Origin: Arthrobacter nitrophenolicus | GTDB taxonomy: Bacteria; Actinomycetota; Actinomycetes; Actinomycetales; Micrococcaceae | Length of the DNA: 64,000 nt | Assembly (NCBI RefSeq): GCF_000332815.1 | Contig: NZ_AOFD01000003.1 | Span: 62,001-126,000 of the forward strand | Reading direction: 5' to 3' | Part shown: positions 18,237 through 27,639 of the stretch, piece by piece | Numbering within the stretch: position 1 is the stretch's first letter | Layout: every line of letters starts with the position of its first letter | Translations under genes and position numbers: made by a program | Notes under the pieces: model-generated | What the model saw: the letters and a program-made list of their open reading frames with translations, nothing else | What the model was told of the DNA's origin: nothing | Databases searched by the model: none

Positions 18237-18700
18237 AGGTCGATCACCCTGGACTCGCATGCGGCAGCATTTGAATAGGTCGCGGTGCGGATGTCAAGAT
18301 CCGTCTTTCTCCAGCATAAATCGATGCGCTCAGGTTTCTTGCCGCCCCCGAGCTCGCGAGCCTCGTTGGAAAGCCATGCAAGGACTTCCGAGTCTGGGGT
18401 GACCGTGCTCCCGGGCTTGAACATGTAGTCGAATGAATACCGCGCCGACGAGAACCGAAAATCGTTCATGAGTTCCGTGACGTGCGGCTCCAAAGTTGTA
18501 CCGTCCGCGTAAGTGATCGTCGCGCTAACAGCTACAGTCGGGAACAGTCCTGCCTGGTTTGGCGCCGAGCCAAAGGATGGCATCCGAATACCGGGATAGG
18601 GCTCATCTTCAGAGGCAAACGAGACTCCAGCCTGAACAACCAATGCCCCTATGAATGCGATCGTGATTAGTGCACGCCTGCTCAGCTTGGGAGACGACAT
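18233..18700 (-). CDS. Exported protein of a DCC-HTTM operon, function unknown
   Basis: 155 residues with a clear signal peptide (SRRALITIAFIGALVVQAG, cleavage after SFA). The mature part is mostly beta-strand-like, with two Cys (DLCWRKTD and AAACESRV) that could form a disulfide. It overlaps the DCC gene upstream by 19 bases and the HTTM gene downstream by 4. It is therefore translated with a thiol-oxidoreductase and a carboxylase-like membrane protein, and may be their substrate or periplasm-side partner. No family recognised. Confidence 0.6.
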   Translation of the reverse strand: MSSPKLSRRALITIAFIGALVVQAGVSFASEDEPYPGIRMPSFGSAPNQAGLFPTVAVSATITYADGTTLEPHVTELMNDFRFSSARYSFDYMFKPGSTVTPDSEVLAWLSNEARELGGGKKPERIDLCWRKTDLDIRTATYSNAAACESRVIDL

Positions 18701-19065
18701 GCGTCAGTTCCTCCCGGCATAGCGTGACGGTTTTTGGCGATCAGCTTGTAGACCTGCCCAGCTATGTGACGAACTCCTGGCGCTAGAATGAGTCGTCCGG
18801 CTATTTGCCATCCGGAACCCTTGGCTATTAGGGCCTTGGCGATGGCTGTTTCAGCCCCAGCTTTGACCTCTCCGCCGTCTGCCCAGTACGCAGCAGCTTC
18901 AACCATCGATTCGGTGAGCCCGAGTGCTTCCAGGTCCTGTATCCCTTGCCAGGGCTTAATTTGCACTGCACCACCGCGAGCTAACCATTTAGCGGAGCGA
19001 GTGCAAAAACCACAATCAGCGTCATAGATAAGCGTGCGCTCAAGCGCAACATCCCCCATAGTCAT
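18682..19065 (-). CDS. DCC-family (DUF393) thiol-disulfide oxidoreductase-like protein
   Basis: 127 residues with the defining motif YDADCGFCTRSAKW near residue 14 and the conserved WQGIQ segment (about 39) and C-terminal Ile-rich region (IAGRLILAPGVRHIAGQVY). DUF393 proteins have a thioredoxin-like fold with a CxxC pair and often occur with HTTM proteins, as here. The ATG at 19065 or the one two codons later may start translation. First gene of its operon. Confidence 0.82.
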   Translation of the reverse strand: MTMGDVALERTLIYDADCGFCTRSAKWLARGGAVQIKPWQGIQDLEALGLTESMVEAAAYWADGGEVKAGAETAIAKALIAKGSGWQIAGRLILAPGVRHIAGQVYKLIAKNRHAMPGGTDACRLPS

Positions 19066-19118
19066 AACTTAGATTGTAGGTGACTGAAGGCTGGTTGAAT
19101 TCCCCACTCGACAGCATA

Positions 19119-21266
19119 TTAAAGTCCAGGTACTCCAGCCTTTGTAAAGGCTTCTGCTACGACTGGCGCGAGTTCGGCGCTGAATATACCAGTTAGGTGC
19201 CCGGCGTCCGCGTAGATGGCTCGATTCCCGGCAAAGGAGGGGCAAGTACCTTCCAAGCAGAACCAGTCCTTGGTGTCGATGAAGGTCTTCCCCTTAGCTG
19301 TGGTGGCAGCAGCCTCGGTTGTCTTCAACGTCTCCCACTCTCTAGTAATGGACCCGGAGCAGTCAGACGGACTTGACAGTGGCGTGTAGCACTCCTGCAT
19401 ATTCTTAGCGCCCGGAGGAGTCACAAGCGTAATCACCTGCGAGGACGGCGGCAGTGAATCTAAGGCAGCACCGTAGGCGGTGGACCATTCGTCGCCTGCC
19501 GCCGGACCTTCTGCGTTGCTCACCAACCGCTTAAGTGACAATGCGGAGTCGGACAAGATGATCAAGTCGGGGTTCATGCCTTTGACGGTTTCGGCCGCCC
19601 AGGCTTGATGGGCGGTGCAAGCGTCATACGGAGTGGAACTGTTCTGGCTCGGAAAGACCTTAGCCCAAGCGACCGGGCATGCTTGCTTGGTTAAGGCTTG
19701 GATTCGATATCCGGCAGGTTCCAAGGCGCCAATGACCGCCGGAAGCCAACTGGTGGCTATGGAGTCACCCATGACTACTGCTGTCTTTGCAGCGTCGGCA
19801 GAGCCGTACACGCATTTGTCAAGGTTGCCAGCTGTGACGTCCAAGCACCCGTTTTCAGTCCATTGAGGTACACGCTGATTCGCCATGTTTCCGATCGGTG
19901 GATCGAATGCTGGCCATTCAGTGGCAGTCAGAGCGGCTCGAATTTCGACCGCCAGAGCTCCGGCGGCAGTGCTTGCATCGACGTTTTCTGAAGCCGTAGG
20001 CACGGGCAGCGTAATGCTCGCCTCAGGAACTTGTGCAGGCTGGCTCAGCGCCAGCCCCGACACTGCCAACGAGGTGACCGCCAAGAGACTGAGTGCTGTC
20101 AGCTTGTAGGAGTCCCGCATCGGCTGCTTGTCGCGCACTCGGGCCTTGGGATCTAACCAAGTGGATTTGCGGATAGGGTCTTCAACTAGATGGTATGCAT
20201 AGGCCGACACCGCAAGGATGATGGCTGCGACAGACAAATAGAACGCGAGGTTCCGTTCCGGAACGAGGGACTCAGCAAAAATAATCACCGGAAAGTGCCA
20301 GAGATAGAGCGAGTAGGAAATATCGCCCAAGTACCTGCTAACCGGATTCGTGAATGGCTGCAGCCCTGGGTGCTCGGAGGCCGCAGTGCCGGCGAAGATG
20401 AACAGCGCGGCGGAAAGTACTGGCAGAAGTCCCGTGGGCGCCGGGAAAACCGATTTGCTGCTGATGATGAACAGGGAAGCCAGCATCCCGATGAGTCCGG
20501 TCCATGCGACGAAACGGCGAGCAGTGAACGGAATGCGGCTTGCATACGGTGCCAGGAACGCTAGTAGCGCCCCCACGCCGAGTTCCCATGCACGAGAAAT
20601 GGTCGAGAAGTAGGCACTTGTGGGCGCGGATGTCGATTCCAGCATGGCCCATGCAAAGGAAGCCGCGCAGATGATGACAATGCCAAGGGCACCCATTTTG
20701 CGGGCATAATCCTCGCGTCCGGTCCTAACCGCCAGCAGCAGTATGCCTAGGAGCAACCAAGGCCAGACGAAGTAGAACTGTTCTTCCACGGCGAGGGACC
20801 AGAAATGCTGCAAGGGTGAGACGGGACCGGCCGCTTGGAAATAGTCTGTCCCGGCCGCCGCGAAGTTCCAGTTTGCGGAGAAGAGAAATGCCCAAAGCCC
20901 GTCAAACGCAGTTGATAGGAAACGCCCCTGCCCGAATAAGAAGTATGCGGCCGCGACGGTGATGAGCAATGTAAGGGTGGAAGCGGGAAGAATGCGCTTG
21001 ATGCGCCGGCGGTAAAAACCCGTGAACGAGATGTGCCCCGTCTTGGCATGCTCCCGCAACAAACTGGCTGTGATGACGAAACCAGAAATCACGAAGAAGA
21101 TGTCAACCCCGACGAAGCCGCCGCTTGGCCACCCCACCATGTGATCAAGGATCACTACAGTAACGGCGAATGCGCGAAGCCCTTGGATATCAGGACGTAG
21201 ACCGCTGCCGCCTGATTTGCCGAAGGACTTTTTGGGCGCGAACTTACTGAGAATGCTGGTTGCCAT
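19119..21266 (-). CDS. AT3-SGNH membrane acyltransferase (OafB/OatA type)
   Basis: 715 residues. An N-terminal acyltransferase-3 domain of about 10-11 TM helices (LRPDIQGLRAFAVTVVILDH, FVGVDIFFVISGFVIT, HFWSLAVEEQFYFVWP) is joined to an extracytoplasmic SGNH hydrolase-like domain from about 440. That domain has the Ser motif VVMGDSIATSWLP and the late Asp/His block YADAGHLTG. It transfers acyl (usually acetyl) groups from cytoplasmic donors to surface glycans, probably the exopolysaccharide encoded here. The ATG at 21266 is followed by a short basic leader. Confidence 0.9.
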   Translation of the reverse strand: MATSILSKFAPKKSFGKSGGSGLRPDIQGLRAFAVTVVILDHMVGWPSGGFVGVDIFFVISGFVITASLLREHAKTGHISFTGFYRRRIKRILPASTLTLLITVAAAYFLFGQGRFLSTAFDGLWAFLFSANWNFAAAGTDYFQAAGPVSPLQHFWSLAVEEQFYFVWPWLLLGILLLAVRTGREDYARKMGALGIVIICAASFAWAMLESTSAPTSAYFSTISRAWELGVGALLAFLAPYASRIPFTARRFVAWTGLIGMLASLFIISSKSVFPAPTGLLPVLSAALFIFAGTAASEHPGLQPFTNPVSRYLGDISYSLYLWHFPVIIFAESLVPERNLAFYLSVAAIILAVSAYAYHLVEDPIRKSTWLDPKARVRDKQPMRDSYKLTALSLLAVTSLAVSGLALSQPAQVPEASITLPVPTASENVDASTAAGALAVEIRAALTATEWPAFDPPIGNMANQRVPQWTENGCLDVTAGNLDKCVYGSADAAKTAVVMGDSIATSWLPAVIGALEPAGYRIQALTKQACPVAWAKVFPSQNSSTPYDACTAHQAWAAETVKGMNPDLIILSDSALSLKRLVSNAEGPAAGDEWSTAYGAALDSLPPSSQVITLVTPPGAKNMQECYTPLSSPSDCSGSITREWETLKTTEAAATTAKGKTFIDTKDWFCLEGTCPSFAGNRAIYADAGHLTGIFSAELAPVVAEAFTKAGVPGL

Positions 21267-21590
21267 ACTTCCCCCACTTGAGACCGTTGCGCTAATTCTA
21301 GCGGTCGCGTAAGACGGCTAAGTTCCTGCCGCTTGCCCGGCCTCTAGCGTGCACCTTTCCGAGACTGCCCAGGAGATCAACTACTCAGGTGACCAACTTC
21401 CTTGAAAAGCGCTCACCCGCTTGATCACATCTGCACGACAATTGAATGTGCCCCCCAATGAATGAGAACGCGGGTAATGCCCCAAGCAAAGGGGTGTTGT
21501 CTCGGTCTGCGGCCATTGGAAACACAATAAGACCGGGCTGAAGCACTCCGTCTAGTTGACCCTCGTACAAGGACGCGACGCTTGGCGGAA
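21267..21590. other. 324-bp gap before the EspI-like gene's end
   Basis: No convincing gene. A minus-strand frame at 21385-21570 has a TTG start, no ribosome site and an unrecognised product. Confidence 0.4.
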
Positions 21591-22931
21591 CTACCGATAC
21601 CCGTCGACAATCGCTGCGGCGATTTCCTTGTAGGCCCGCCGGGTCTCCGGCTTGAGGACGTCCAGAGTGACAAGGTCGCCATCCGCCACGCCTCGGTCAT
21701 GCGGGACGGCGATCAGTTCACGACAGATCCCGGCAAGGTGTTCCTCGATCGCATCCTTGTCCACGCGCGAGGACACTTCGTCCTTGTCGGTAATCACTAC
21801 GATGGCGTTGCGTGCCAGGTCCTCATACCCGTGGCTAGCCAACCAGTGCAAAGTGCTGCGGGCGCGCTTGGCACCGCTCACCGCATAGCCGGCAGCGATA
21901 ACCAAGTTGTCAGCGGACTGCAAGATGCCACTCATGGCGTTGTGCGTTACCCCGGTACCGCAGTCGGTCAGAGCGACGGAGTAATAGCTGGAGACGAGCC
22001 TGCGGATCCGCAGATACTCTTCGGCCGTCAACGAGTCTGACACCTCAGGGTCCTGCTCCCCCGCTATCAGGTGCAGTCGGCCGGCGTGATGCATGTACTG
22101 TGCCAAAGCGGTCAGCGAATCAACGGACTCGATGTTCTTGAGAAGATCTGTAATCGTGCGGGGGCTCGATTGCTGATAGATGCCTTCCCCCAGCGCGCGC
22201 TCCACCAAGTCCCCTGAATCCGGGTTGGCGTCGATTGCGCAGGGGGCGTCACCCCGGTACGCGGCCAGGGTCAGCCCGACGCCTACCGTCGTCGAGGTCT
22301 TGCCGATACCGCCCTTGAGGCTCAGCACAGCCGTGTTGTAGCTACCCTGCAGCTGACGCGAGATGCGGCGAGCCAGCTCGTCTTCCTGCCGCTGTTTCGC
22401 ACCGGGACCCAGATTCCAGGCACCGCCCGTGAGCTTGTAGATGGCACCACGGAAACCGCCTACGGGGCGTGGTTTTTGTTCTCTGACGAATAACCCTGGC
22501 GAGCTGATGAAGTCCGGCATGGGGCTGTCGGAAATAGTGTCAGCAACAGTGGGGCGGCTGCGCCGGAAGACCGGAATGTCTGAGGGCGCATCTGACGGCA
22601 TCGACGGTACTTGCCCGGCAGCATCGGGCTGCAGGGAAGTGGTGCCCGGGGTCGCTTGCTCTGCAGAGGCGGGCGCCCGCGTAGGGGCAGGTACGTGCGG
22701 TTTCTGCTTTGCTTCATCTGCTGCGGCTGCGGCCTCGGCCCAGGAGGTCCGAGTCGTGGCTGGCTGGCTGGGGTCAGGTTGGTTTGAGGTGTTGGGTGTT
22801 ACGGCTGGCATGGTTCCTGTCCGGACATCCGTCATTTCACCGTCGGCACGACGAAGGTCGCGACGACGGCGCTTCGGCTGCCCTGCATCCTCTGCATGGG
22901 CGCGTGCGTTCTGATCCGCCGGATCGGGCAT
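21591..22931 (-). CDS. EspI-like MinD/ParA-family ATPase with long Pro-rich N terminus
   Basis: 446 residues. The first 170 or so are charged and Pro/Ala-rich. The rest is a MinD/ParA ATPase with deviant Walker A SLKGGIGKTSTTVGVG, Walker A' Asp (CAIDANPDSGDLVERAL) and Walker B-like VALTDCGTG. This order is that of EspI and related ATPases linked to type VII secretion in actinobacteria. No EccC/EccD or WXG100 genes are in the window, so the role may be in envelope placement or export. It stands between the acyltransferase and the polysaccharide cluster. Confidence 0.7.
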   Translation of the reverse strand: MPDPADQNARAHAEDAGQPKRRRRDLRRADGEMTDVRTGTMPAVTPNTSNQPDPSQPATTRTSWAEAAAAADEAKQKPHVPAPTRAPASAEQATPGTTSLQPDAAGQVPSMPSDAPSDIPVFRRSRPTVADTISDSPMPDFISSPGLFVREQKPRPVGGFRGAIYKLTGGAWNLGPGAKQRQEDELARRISRQLQGSYNTAVLSLKGGIGKTSTTVGVGLTLAAYRGDAPCAIDANPDSGDLVERALGEGIYQQSSPRTITDLLKNIESVDSLTALAQYMHHAGRLHLIAGEQDPEVSDSLTAEEYLRIRRLVSSYYSVALTDCGTGVTHNAMSGILQSADNLVIAAGYAVSGAKRARSTLHWLASHGYEDLARNAIVVITDKDEVSSRVDKDAIEEHLAGICRELIAVPHDRGVADGDLVTLDVLKPETRRAYKEIAAAIVDGYR

Positions 22932-23059
22932 GTCTGTCCCCCCAGGACGTTCGGCATAAGGTTCTGCGGCACTGATTCAAACAGTAAGTCTAGGGGTTGC
23001 GGCGATGGTGCCTACTCAAACGCGAGTGAGGGCCGCCGAGACCACAGCAGAATCAACGA

Positions 23060-23133
23060 TCAGAGGACGGTTAGGACGGCGTACCCCTGCCATTTTGGCC
23101 GGCCTTGTGGGGATTGATATCTACGTATGGCAT
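23060..23133 (-). pseudogene. Degraded copy of the 39-residue miniprotein gene
   Basis: MPYVDINPHK matches the gene at 10137-10256. One base is missing after HK, so the actual frame stops at 23071 after 20 residues. Restoring one G gives RPKWQGYAVLTVL and then an early stop at 23060, so the TM helix is mostly lost. Confidence 0.65.
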
Positions 23134-23297
23134 GGCGATCGGCGGTTACCTCGAGGCGCGGTGGTGGGGACCGTAATCCGTGCGGGCCGGCACTTGAGTC
23201 GCAGCACCACGTACAGTGCAAGGAAGGGAACCAGCAGGGTGCCCAGCAGCGCGCACAGCGCGAGAGCGTAGTCGGAAAAAGCCACAATAGCCTCCAT
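23121..23297 (-). CDS. 58-residue membrane miniprotein (paralogue of the gene at 10258-10416)
   Basis: MEAIVAFSDYALALCALLGT begins a single TM helix (to about residue 33), then a basic tail. It matches the earlier copy over the helix, and the sequence ahead of it keeps the block GACCTAAGCACGTG seen upstream of copy 1. Its stop overlaps the start of the degraded partner. The extra C-terminal residues compared with copy 1 come from a lost stop. Confidence 0.55.
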   Translation of the reverse strand: MEAIVAFSDYALALCALLGTLLVPFLALYVVLRLKCRPARITVPTTAPRGNRRSPCHT

Positions 23298-23661
23298 CGG
23301 TCATAGTGATCCCCATCCCCATGACCTAAGCACGTGGCATAGCAATGCCGACAGCAGTCGCGCCAGTTTCCCGCTAGCGCCCGTTCTGCGTATCGAGCCG
23401 CGTATGCTTCTGCACATCCACCGGTACCGTGTCGCGGCAGGACCTAGCCCTGTGACAGAACGATTGACAACTGATCTGTACTAGATTTGACGCAGAAGAC
23501 GGCCCGAGCCCACCAATGCCGTGCGTTCTGCAGGATCTGTAGATCGAGTGACACGTTTGTATTGACAGCATCAGCAGCCGGTATGATGGCTCCGACTACA
23601 CGAATAAAACCGTTCTGGTGGTGCGCCATCGGCAGCCCCAGCCACGAAACAGGGGGACCGG
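23298..23661. other. Leader region of the exopolysaccharide operon (364 bp)
   Basis: No gene seen. It contains the conserved promoter block of the miniprotein (minus strand, 23322-23335) and must hold the promoter of the plus-strand polysaccharide cluster. No clear -35/-10 pair could be fixed. Confidence 0.4.
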
Positions 23662-25158
23662 TTGGACTTACGAGACTATCTGCGCATTTTTCGGCGTAAC
23701 TGGATTTTGATAATATCTCTCGCTCTAACCGGCCTTCTTGTCGGCGGTGGCTTATCGATGTTGATGAAGCCGACTTATACCTCTAGTACCCAATTGTTTG
23801 TAGCAATCCAGAGCTCCGGGACAGTTACTGAACTTCAGCAGGGAAATACGTTCAGTCAAGCGCGAGTTCAGTCTTACGTTAAAACTGTAAGCGCCCCAGT
23901 CGTCCTGAACCCCGTGATTGAATCACTAGGACTAACAGAAACGGCTGCTACGCTGGCCAACCGTATCGAGGCAACTTCTGATCCCAATACAGTCTTGATA
24001 ACGATTACCGCCTCGGATGAGTCACCTGCCCGCGCGTCAGCGATCGCTCAAGCGGTGGGAGCGAGCTTGGTCCGCGCAGTGGACGACTTGGAAAGGCCGA
24101 AAATCGACGGCACCTCACCCGTTCGGCTGTCGATTATTTCTCCTGCCGTTGCACCCGAACAACCGTCGGCTCCCAATACAAAACTCAACCTTGCTATAGG
24201 CCTACTTATTGGTCTGGGTTTGGGGCTGGCCAGCGCATTAGTTCGCACGAGATTCGACACCCTCGTACGCGGTGAATCCGATCTTCGCCAAGTTACAGAT
24301 GCCCCTATTCTTGGGAGAATTTCGTTCGACCCCGACGCAGCAAAAACGCCTCTGCTTACGCAGACCAGCACTCAAAGCCCACGCGCTGAAGCATTTCGTC
24401 AGTTGCGCACAAATCTTCAGTTCGCACACGTTATTGGCGATCGTAAGAGCGTTCTGGTGACCTCATCGATACCAGGCGAGGGAAAGAGCACAACAGCCAC
24501 AAACCTAGCTCTTGCAATCGCCCAATCTGGCCAAAGCGTTTGCCTGGTAGACGCAGACCTTCGACGCCCTATGGTGGACTCATATTTAGGGCTTGAGCGG
24601 CGAGTAGGCCTTACCACCGCCTTAATTGGCGCGGCAGATCTTGACGATATATTGCAGCCCTGGGGGGATGGCTTGTTTGTGCTAACCTCAGGTGCCATCC
24701 CACCAAACCCCAGTGAACTGCTCGGGTCTGGGGAGATGAAGTCTGTACTGGAACGACTCGAATCAGTTTTCGACGTTGTTGTTCTCGACGCACCTCCACT
24801 GCTGCCGGTCACAGACGCAGCAGTGCTGTCACAGCTGGTCGCCGGAGTAGTAGTTGTAGTTGGTTCACAAAAGACGAGTCGGCCCGAAATTGAAAAATCT
24901 CTAAATGCACTTGAGTTGGTCGATGCAAAATTGTTCGGTGTCGTTATGAACCGGCTTCCAACCAAGGGTGCCGACGCCTACTCATACAGCTACTACAGCT
25001 ACGGCAGCACGGCTGAAGGCGCGGATGCAGGATCAAGTCGAGAGGCTCCAGGCACGTGGAATGGTGTTCCACAGGAGCCCGAGCGGTTGGCAACGACCTT
25101 CCCCGCTGATGTCAGCGCACAAGTCTCAACGCGGGCTGGCACCCGTCAAAGCCGCTAG
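23662..25158 (+). CDS. Polysaccharide co-polymerase / tyrosine autokinase (Wzz-BY-kinase fusion), first copy
   Basis: 498 residues. An N-terminal Wzz domain with two flanking TM helices (IISLALTGLLVGG and LNLAIGLLIGLGLGLASALV) is followed by a BY-kinase domain. Walker A is SSIPGEGKSTTATNLA, Walker A' CLVDADLRRP, Walker B VVVLDAPPLLPVTDA, and the C terminus has a Tyr cluster (YSYSYYSYG). It sets polymer chain length through autophosphorylation. The start is a TTG at 23662 behind AGGGGGACC. It heads the plus-strand cluster; a paralogue is at 40645-42222. Confidence 0.92.
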   Translation: MDLRDYLRIFRRNWILIISLALTGLLVGGGLSMLMKPTYTSSTQLFVAIQSSGTVTELQQGNTFSQARVQSYVKTVSAPVVLNPVIESLGLTETAATLANRIEATSDPNTVLITITASDESPARASAIAQAVGASLVRAVDDLERPKIDGTSPVRLSIISPAVAPEQPSAPNTKLNLAIGLLIGLGLGLASALVRTRFDTLVRGESDLRQVTDAPILGRISFDPDAAKTPLLTQTSTQSPRAEAFRQLRTNLQFAHVIGDRKSVLVTSSIPGEGKSTTATNLALAIAQSGQSVCLVDADLRRPMVDSYLGLERRVGLTTALIGAADLDDILQPWGDGLFVLTSGAIPPNPSELLGSGEMKSVLERLESVFDVVVLDAPPLLPVTDAAVLSQLVAGVVVVVGSQKTSRPEIEKSLNALELVDAKLFGVVMNRLPTKGADAYSYSYYSYGSTAEGADAGSSREAPGTWNGVPQEPERLATTFPADVSAQVSTRAGTRQSR

Positions 25159-25262
25159 CTTTTTTCGCTACCATATTACGCTTTGATTTGACGCACTTCG
25201 TTAAGTCGACTGATTCATCAGCTTTGAATTAGTATCAGCGGCAAACAATTAGGACTTTGTAT

Positions 25263-26507
25263 ATGGGTCGAAAGAAACTCGCCTCCCAATTTGCGTGGGT
25301 CTCCGCCGGGCGCCTCATTGGAGCGCTCATTCAGGCCGTTACAATGCTTCTCCTTGCGCGGGACCTGGGGCCATATGAATTCGGACTGTTTTCCGCTGTT
25401 TTTGGCACTATCATCGTCTTCCAATCCGCCTTGGATTTGGGTATCGCGACAATGGTAGTTAAAGAACGCGCTGCCGATCCGCAGAGTCCAGTGATACACT
25501 CCGCGCTTCGAGTGGCCGACCACTCAAGCTTTGCTCTGGCGGCTGTCATTGCTTTTCCACTTGCAGCTCTCGGCACGTTTTTAGATCCCTTCTTTATGCT
25601 TCTCCTGCCACTGTCGGTTTGGGCAGCAGCTGAGAGGCACTCGGAAACATGGCTTTCAGTTCCTCTGGCGGACGGTGACGCTAGAATCAATACGCAGAAC
25701 TTACTTATCCGGCGTACCGCTGCTGCTCTGCTATATCTAGGTGCTGTGTTCGCAGGCATTCATGCTGCCGTGGCCTTCTCGGCCGCCATGGCTCTAACTG
25801 CCCTAATATCCCTCATCGTCATCCGTAAGGTAGTAAGTAGCCGCCTGACGCCTCCCCTATCCGCACTAGGATTGCGGGAGATCGTACGCATTTCGTGGCC
25901 GTTCTGGATGAATTCCCTTGGAACTCAAGCACGCAATCTTGATACCCTTCTTGTCTCCGCTTTTGCCGGACCGACCCAGGCCGGATTTTATGCAGCCACA
26001 AGTAGAGCTACTGGTCCACTAAGGATCTTCTCCACATCAATGGCTGCTGTACTCCTGCCTGCCAGTGCTGGAAAGGAACGAAAACACCTTCGCAAGTTGT
26101 TCAAACTTGTATGGGCAATGGGTGCTTTTTGCGGCTTGCTCTATGGGACCTTGATGTTGTTAGTTCCGGCTGTTGTCCACCTCTTTTTGGGCGACGCTTA
26201 CAGAGGTGCGGTGCTGCCTCTACAGATTGTGCTGGCTGGGCTTGTCTTCGCCGCGCTTTCTTCTCTTTTCAATTCGATATTACAGGGTGCCGGTCTTCAG
26301 TATTTCGTAGCAAAAACGTCGGTTATCACCACAGGTGCTTGCTTAATCCTTGTTTCCATTGGGAGCCTGTTCCTTGGCGCTATAGGCGCAGCCTTCGCCC
26401 TGAGTTTTTCTTTTGTTCTTCAATCCGCCATATTGGCTTCACGCGTCAGCAAGTTCGCTCGCAGGCCTCCCGCGCGGCATCGTCTATCGGCACCAACAGG
26501 AATGTGA
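25263..26507 (+). CDS. Polysaccharide flippase (Wzx/MATE-like)
   Basis: About 414 residues with 12-14 predicted TM helices and the polysaccharide-biosynthesis flippase pattern (LASQFAWVSAGRLIGALIQA at the start, the ARDLGPYEFGLFSAVFG loop). It moves lipid-linked repeat units across the membrane before polymerisation. The ATG at 25263 has AGGA eight bases upstream and is preferred to a TTG two codons earlier. Its TGA shares a base with the next ATG (TGATG junction). Confidence 0.88.
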   Translation: MGRKKLASQFAWVSAGRLIGALIQAVTMLLLARDLGPYEFGLFSAVFGTIIVFQSALDLGIATMVVKERAADPQSPVIHSALRVADHSSFALAAVIAFPLAALGTFLDPFFMLLLPLSVWAAAERHSETWLSVPLADGDARINTQNLLIRRTAAALLYLGAVFAGIHAAVAFSAAMALTALISLIVIRKVVSSRLTPPLSALGLREIVRISWPFWMNSLGTQARNLDTLLVSAFAGPTQAGFYAATSRATGPLRIFSTSMAAVLLPASAGKERKHLRKLFKLVWAMGAFCGLLYGTLMLLVPAVVHLFLGDAYRGAVLPLQIVLAGLVFAALSSLFNSILQGAGLQYFVAKTSVITTGACLILVSIGSLFLGAIGAAFALSFSFVLQSAILASRVSKFARRPPARHRLSAPTGM

Positions 26508-27589
26508 TGAGCATGACTAATAGAACACTTTTTGGAAGTATCTGTGCGCAACAAGACAATCTTGGAGACATAGCTATCCGGAAGGTATTTTTCGATTCCT
26601 TTCTTAAGAAGCAGACGCCATTGGTGCTTCTTACGCATGGGATGCCGCAAACTTACATTGACGCTTTCAAGTTTGGTGGGCCTGTTACGTTCATCTCGAA
26701 TCCCTTATTGTTTCAGTTCCGCCTTATCACCGCGTCCCTCCTGCGTAAGGCTGACTTGGCTTATGCGCCAGGACCTCATGAGTTACGGGACTCCCCTCTC
26801 GCGCTTGCCAAGACGCTCCTTATGATCCTCAACATTTTCCTAATCCGATTAAGTGGAGGTCGGGTGAGAACTGCAGGGCGTGCACTCCGCGGCAATGGCC
26901 GGATAGCTAGACGTTTAGAACAACTCCTGGTGTCTCTATGCGAGGCTTACATTGTCAGGGACTCACTCTCCAGCGGCATCGCCCAAGTTCCGCTACGCTT
27001 CGCACCCGATCTGGCTCTCGGATTGTGCCATAAAGCCCGCACCAACGGACGTAAGCGGATTGCCTGCTCGTTCCGGAATGACACGATCGTGAGCGCGACT
27101 ACGTTCGAAGGAATCGTCAAGAGTTTCACAAATCTCGGTTTCGAAGTCGTTTTGGTCTCGCAAGTTCAACGAGATGACTCACAGCACCGCGCACTGGCGG
27201 CCAAATTCGGCCTGCGACCATATCTTTGGGAATCAAAGAGCCATACTGAGCAACAAGAAGTAGTCGATCAGGTATACAGCAGCTCCTATGCGGTTATCAG
27301 TAATCGTCTCCATGGCCTCATATTCGGTATTAACTGCGGCGCACTCCCAATCGAATATCGGTTTGCAGAATCGGACAAGATTTCCTCAACGCTTTCTGTT
27401 GGATTCGGCAGTTATATGGTCCTTCACGACGCCTCGCCAGGTGCGGAAGAATGCCGAAATGCAATCCAACTCGATTCCCTTGAAAAGCTCTCACACTCTT
27501 TTCCTGAAGCAACAGGCCTCGCGCGCTTGCGAGTAGAAGAAGCACTCGACTCTCTGATGGCCGACCGAGTCTTGACACCTACCGCCTAG
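26507..27589 (+). CDS. Polysaccharide pyruvyl transferase family protein
   Basis: 360 residues of the WcaK/CsaB fold. The N-terminal QQDNLGDIAIRKVFFDSFLK corresponds to the usual 'GxxNxGD' opening, and the late motif VISNRLHGLIFGINCGALPIEY contains the conserved RLHGL signature. It transfers a pyruvate ketal from PEP to a sugar of the repeat unit. The start overlaps the flippase stop by one base, so the ATG at 26507 was preferred to longer frames that only read through the flippase gene. Confidence 0.85.
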   Translation: MSMTNRTLFGSICAQQDNLGDIAIRKVFFDSFLKKQTPLVLLTHGMPQTYIDAFKFGGPVTFISNPLLFQFRLITASLLRKADLAYAPGPHELRDSPLALAKTLLMILNIFLIRLSGGRVRTAGRALRGNGRIARRLEQLLVSLCEAYIVRDSLSSGIAQVPLRFAPDLALGLCHKARTNGRKRIACSFRNDTIVSATTFEGIVKSFTNLGFEVVLVSQVQRDDSQHRALAAKFGLRPYLWESKSHTEQQEVVDQVYSSSYAVISNRLHGLIFGINCGALPIEYRFAESDKISSTLSVGFGSYMVLHDASPGAEECRNAIQLDSLEKLSHSFPEATGLARLRVEEALDSLMADRVLTPTA

Positions 27590-27639
27590 CCCTTTCGTCC
27601 ACGTCGCCGCAGCCAAGCCATAGTAAGGTGCAAAAAAAT

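Noticed and set aside
26111..26506. Pyruvyltransferase gene extended to 26111
   Set aside because: The extra part lies wholly within the flippase gene in another frame; the TGATG junction at 26507 is the better start.
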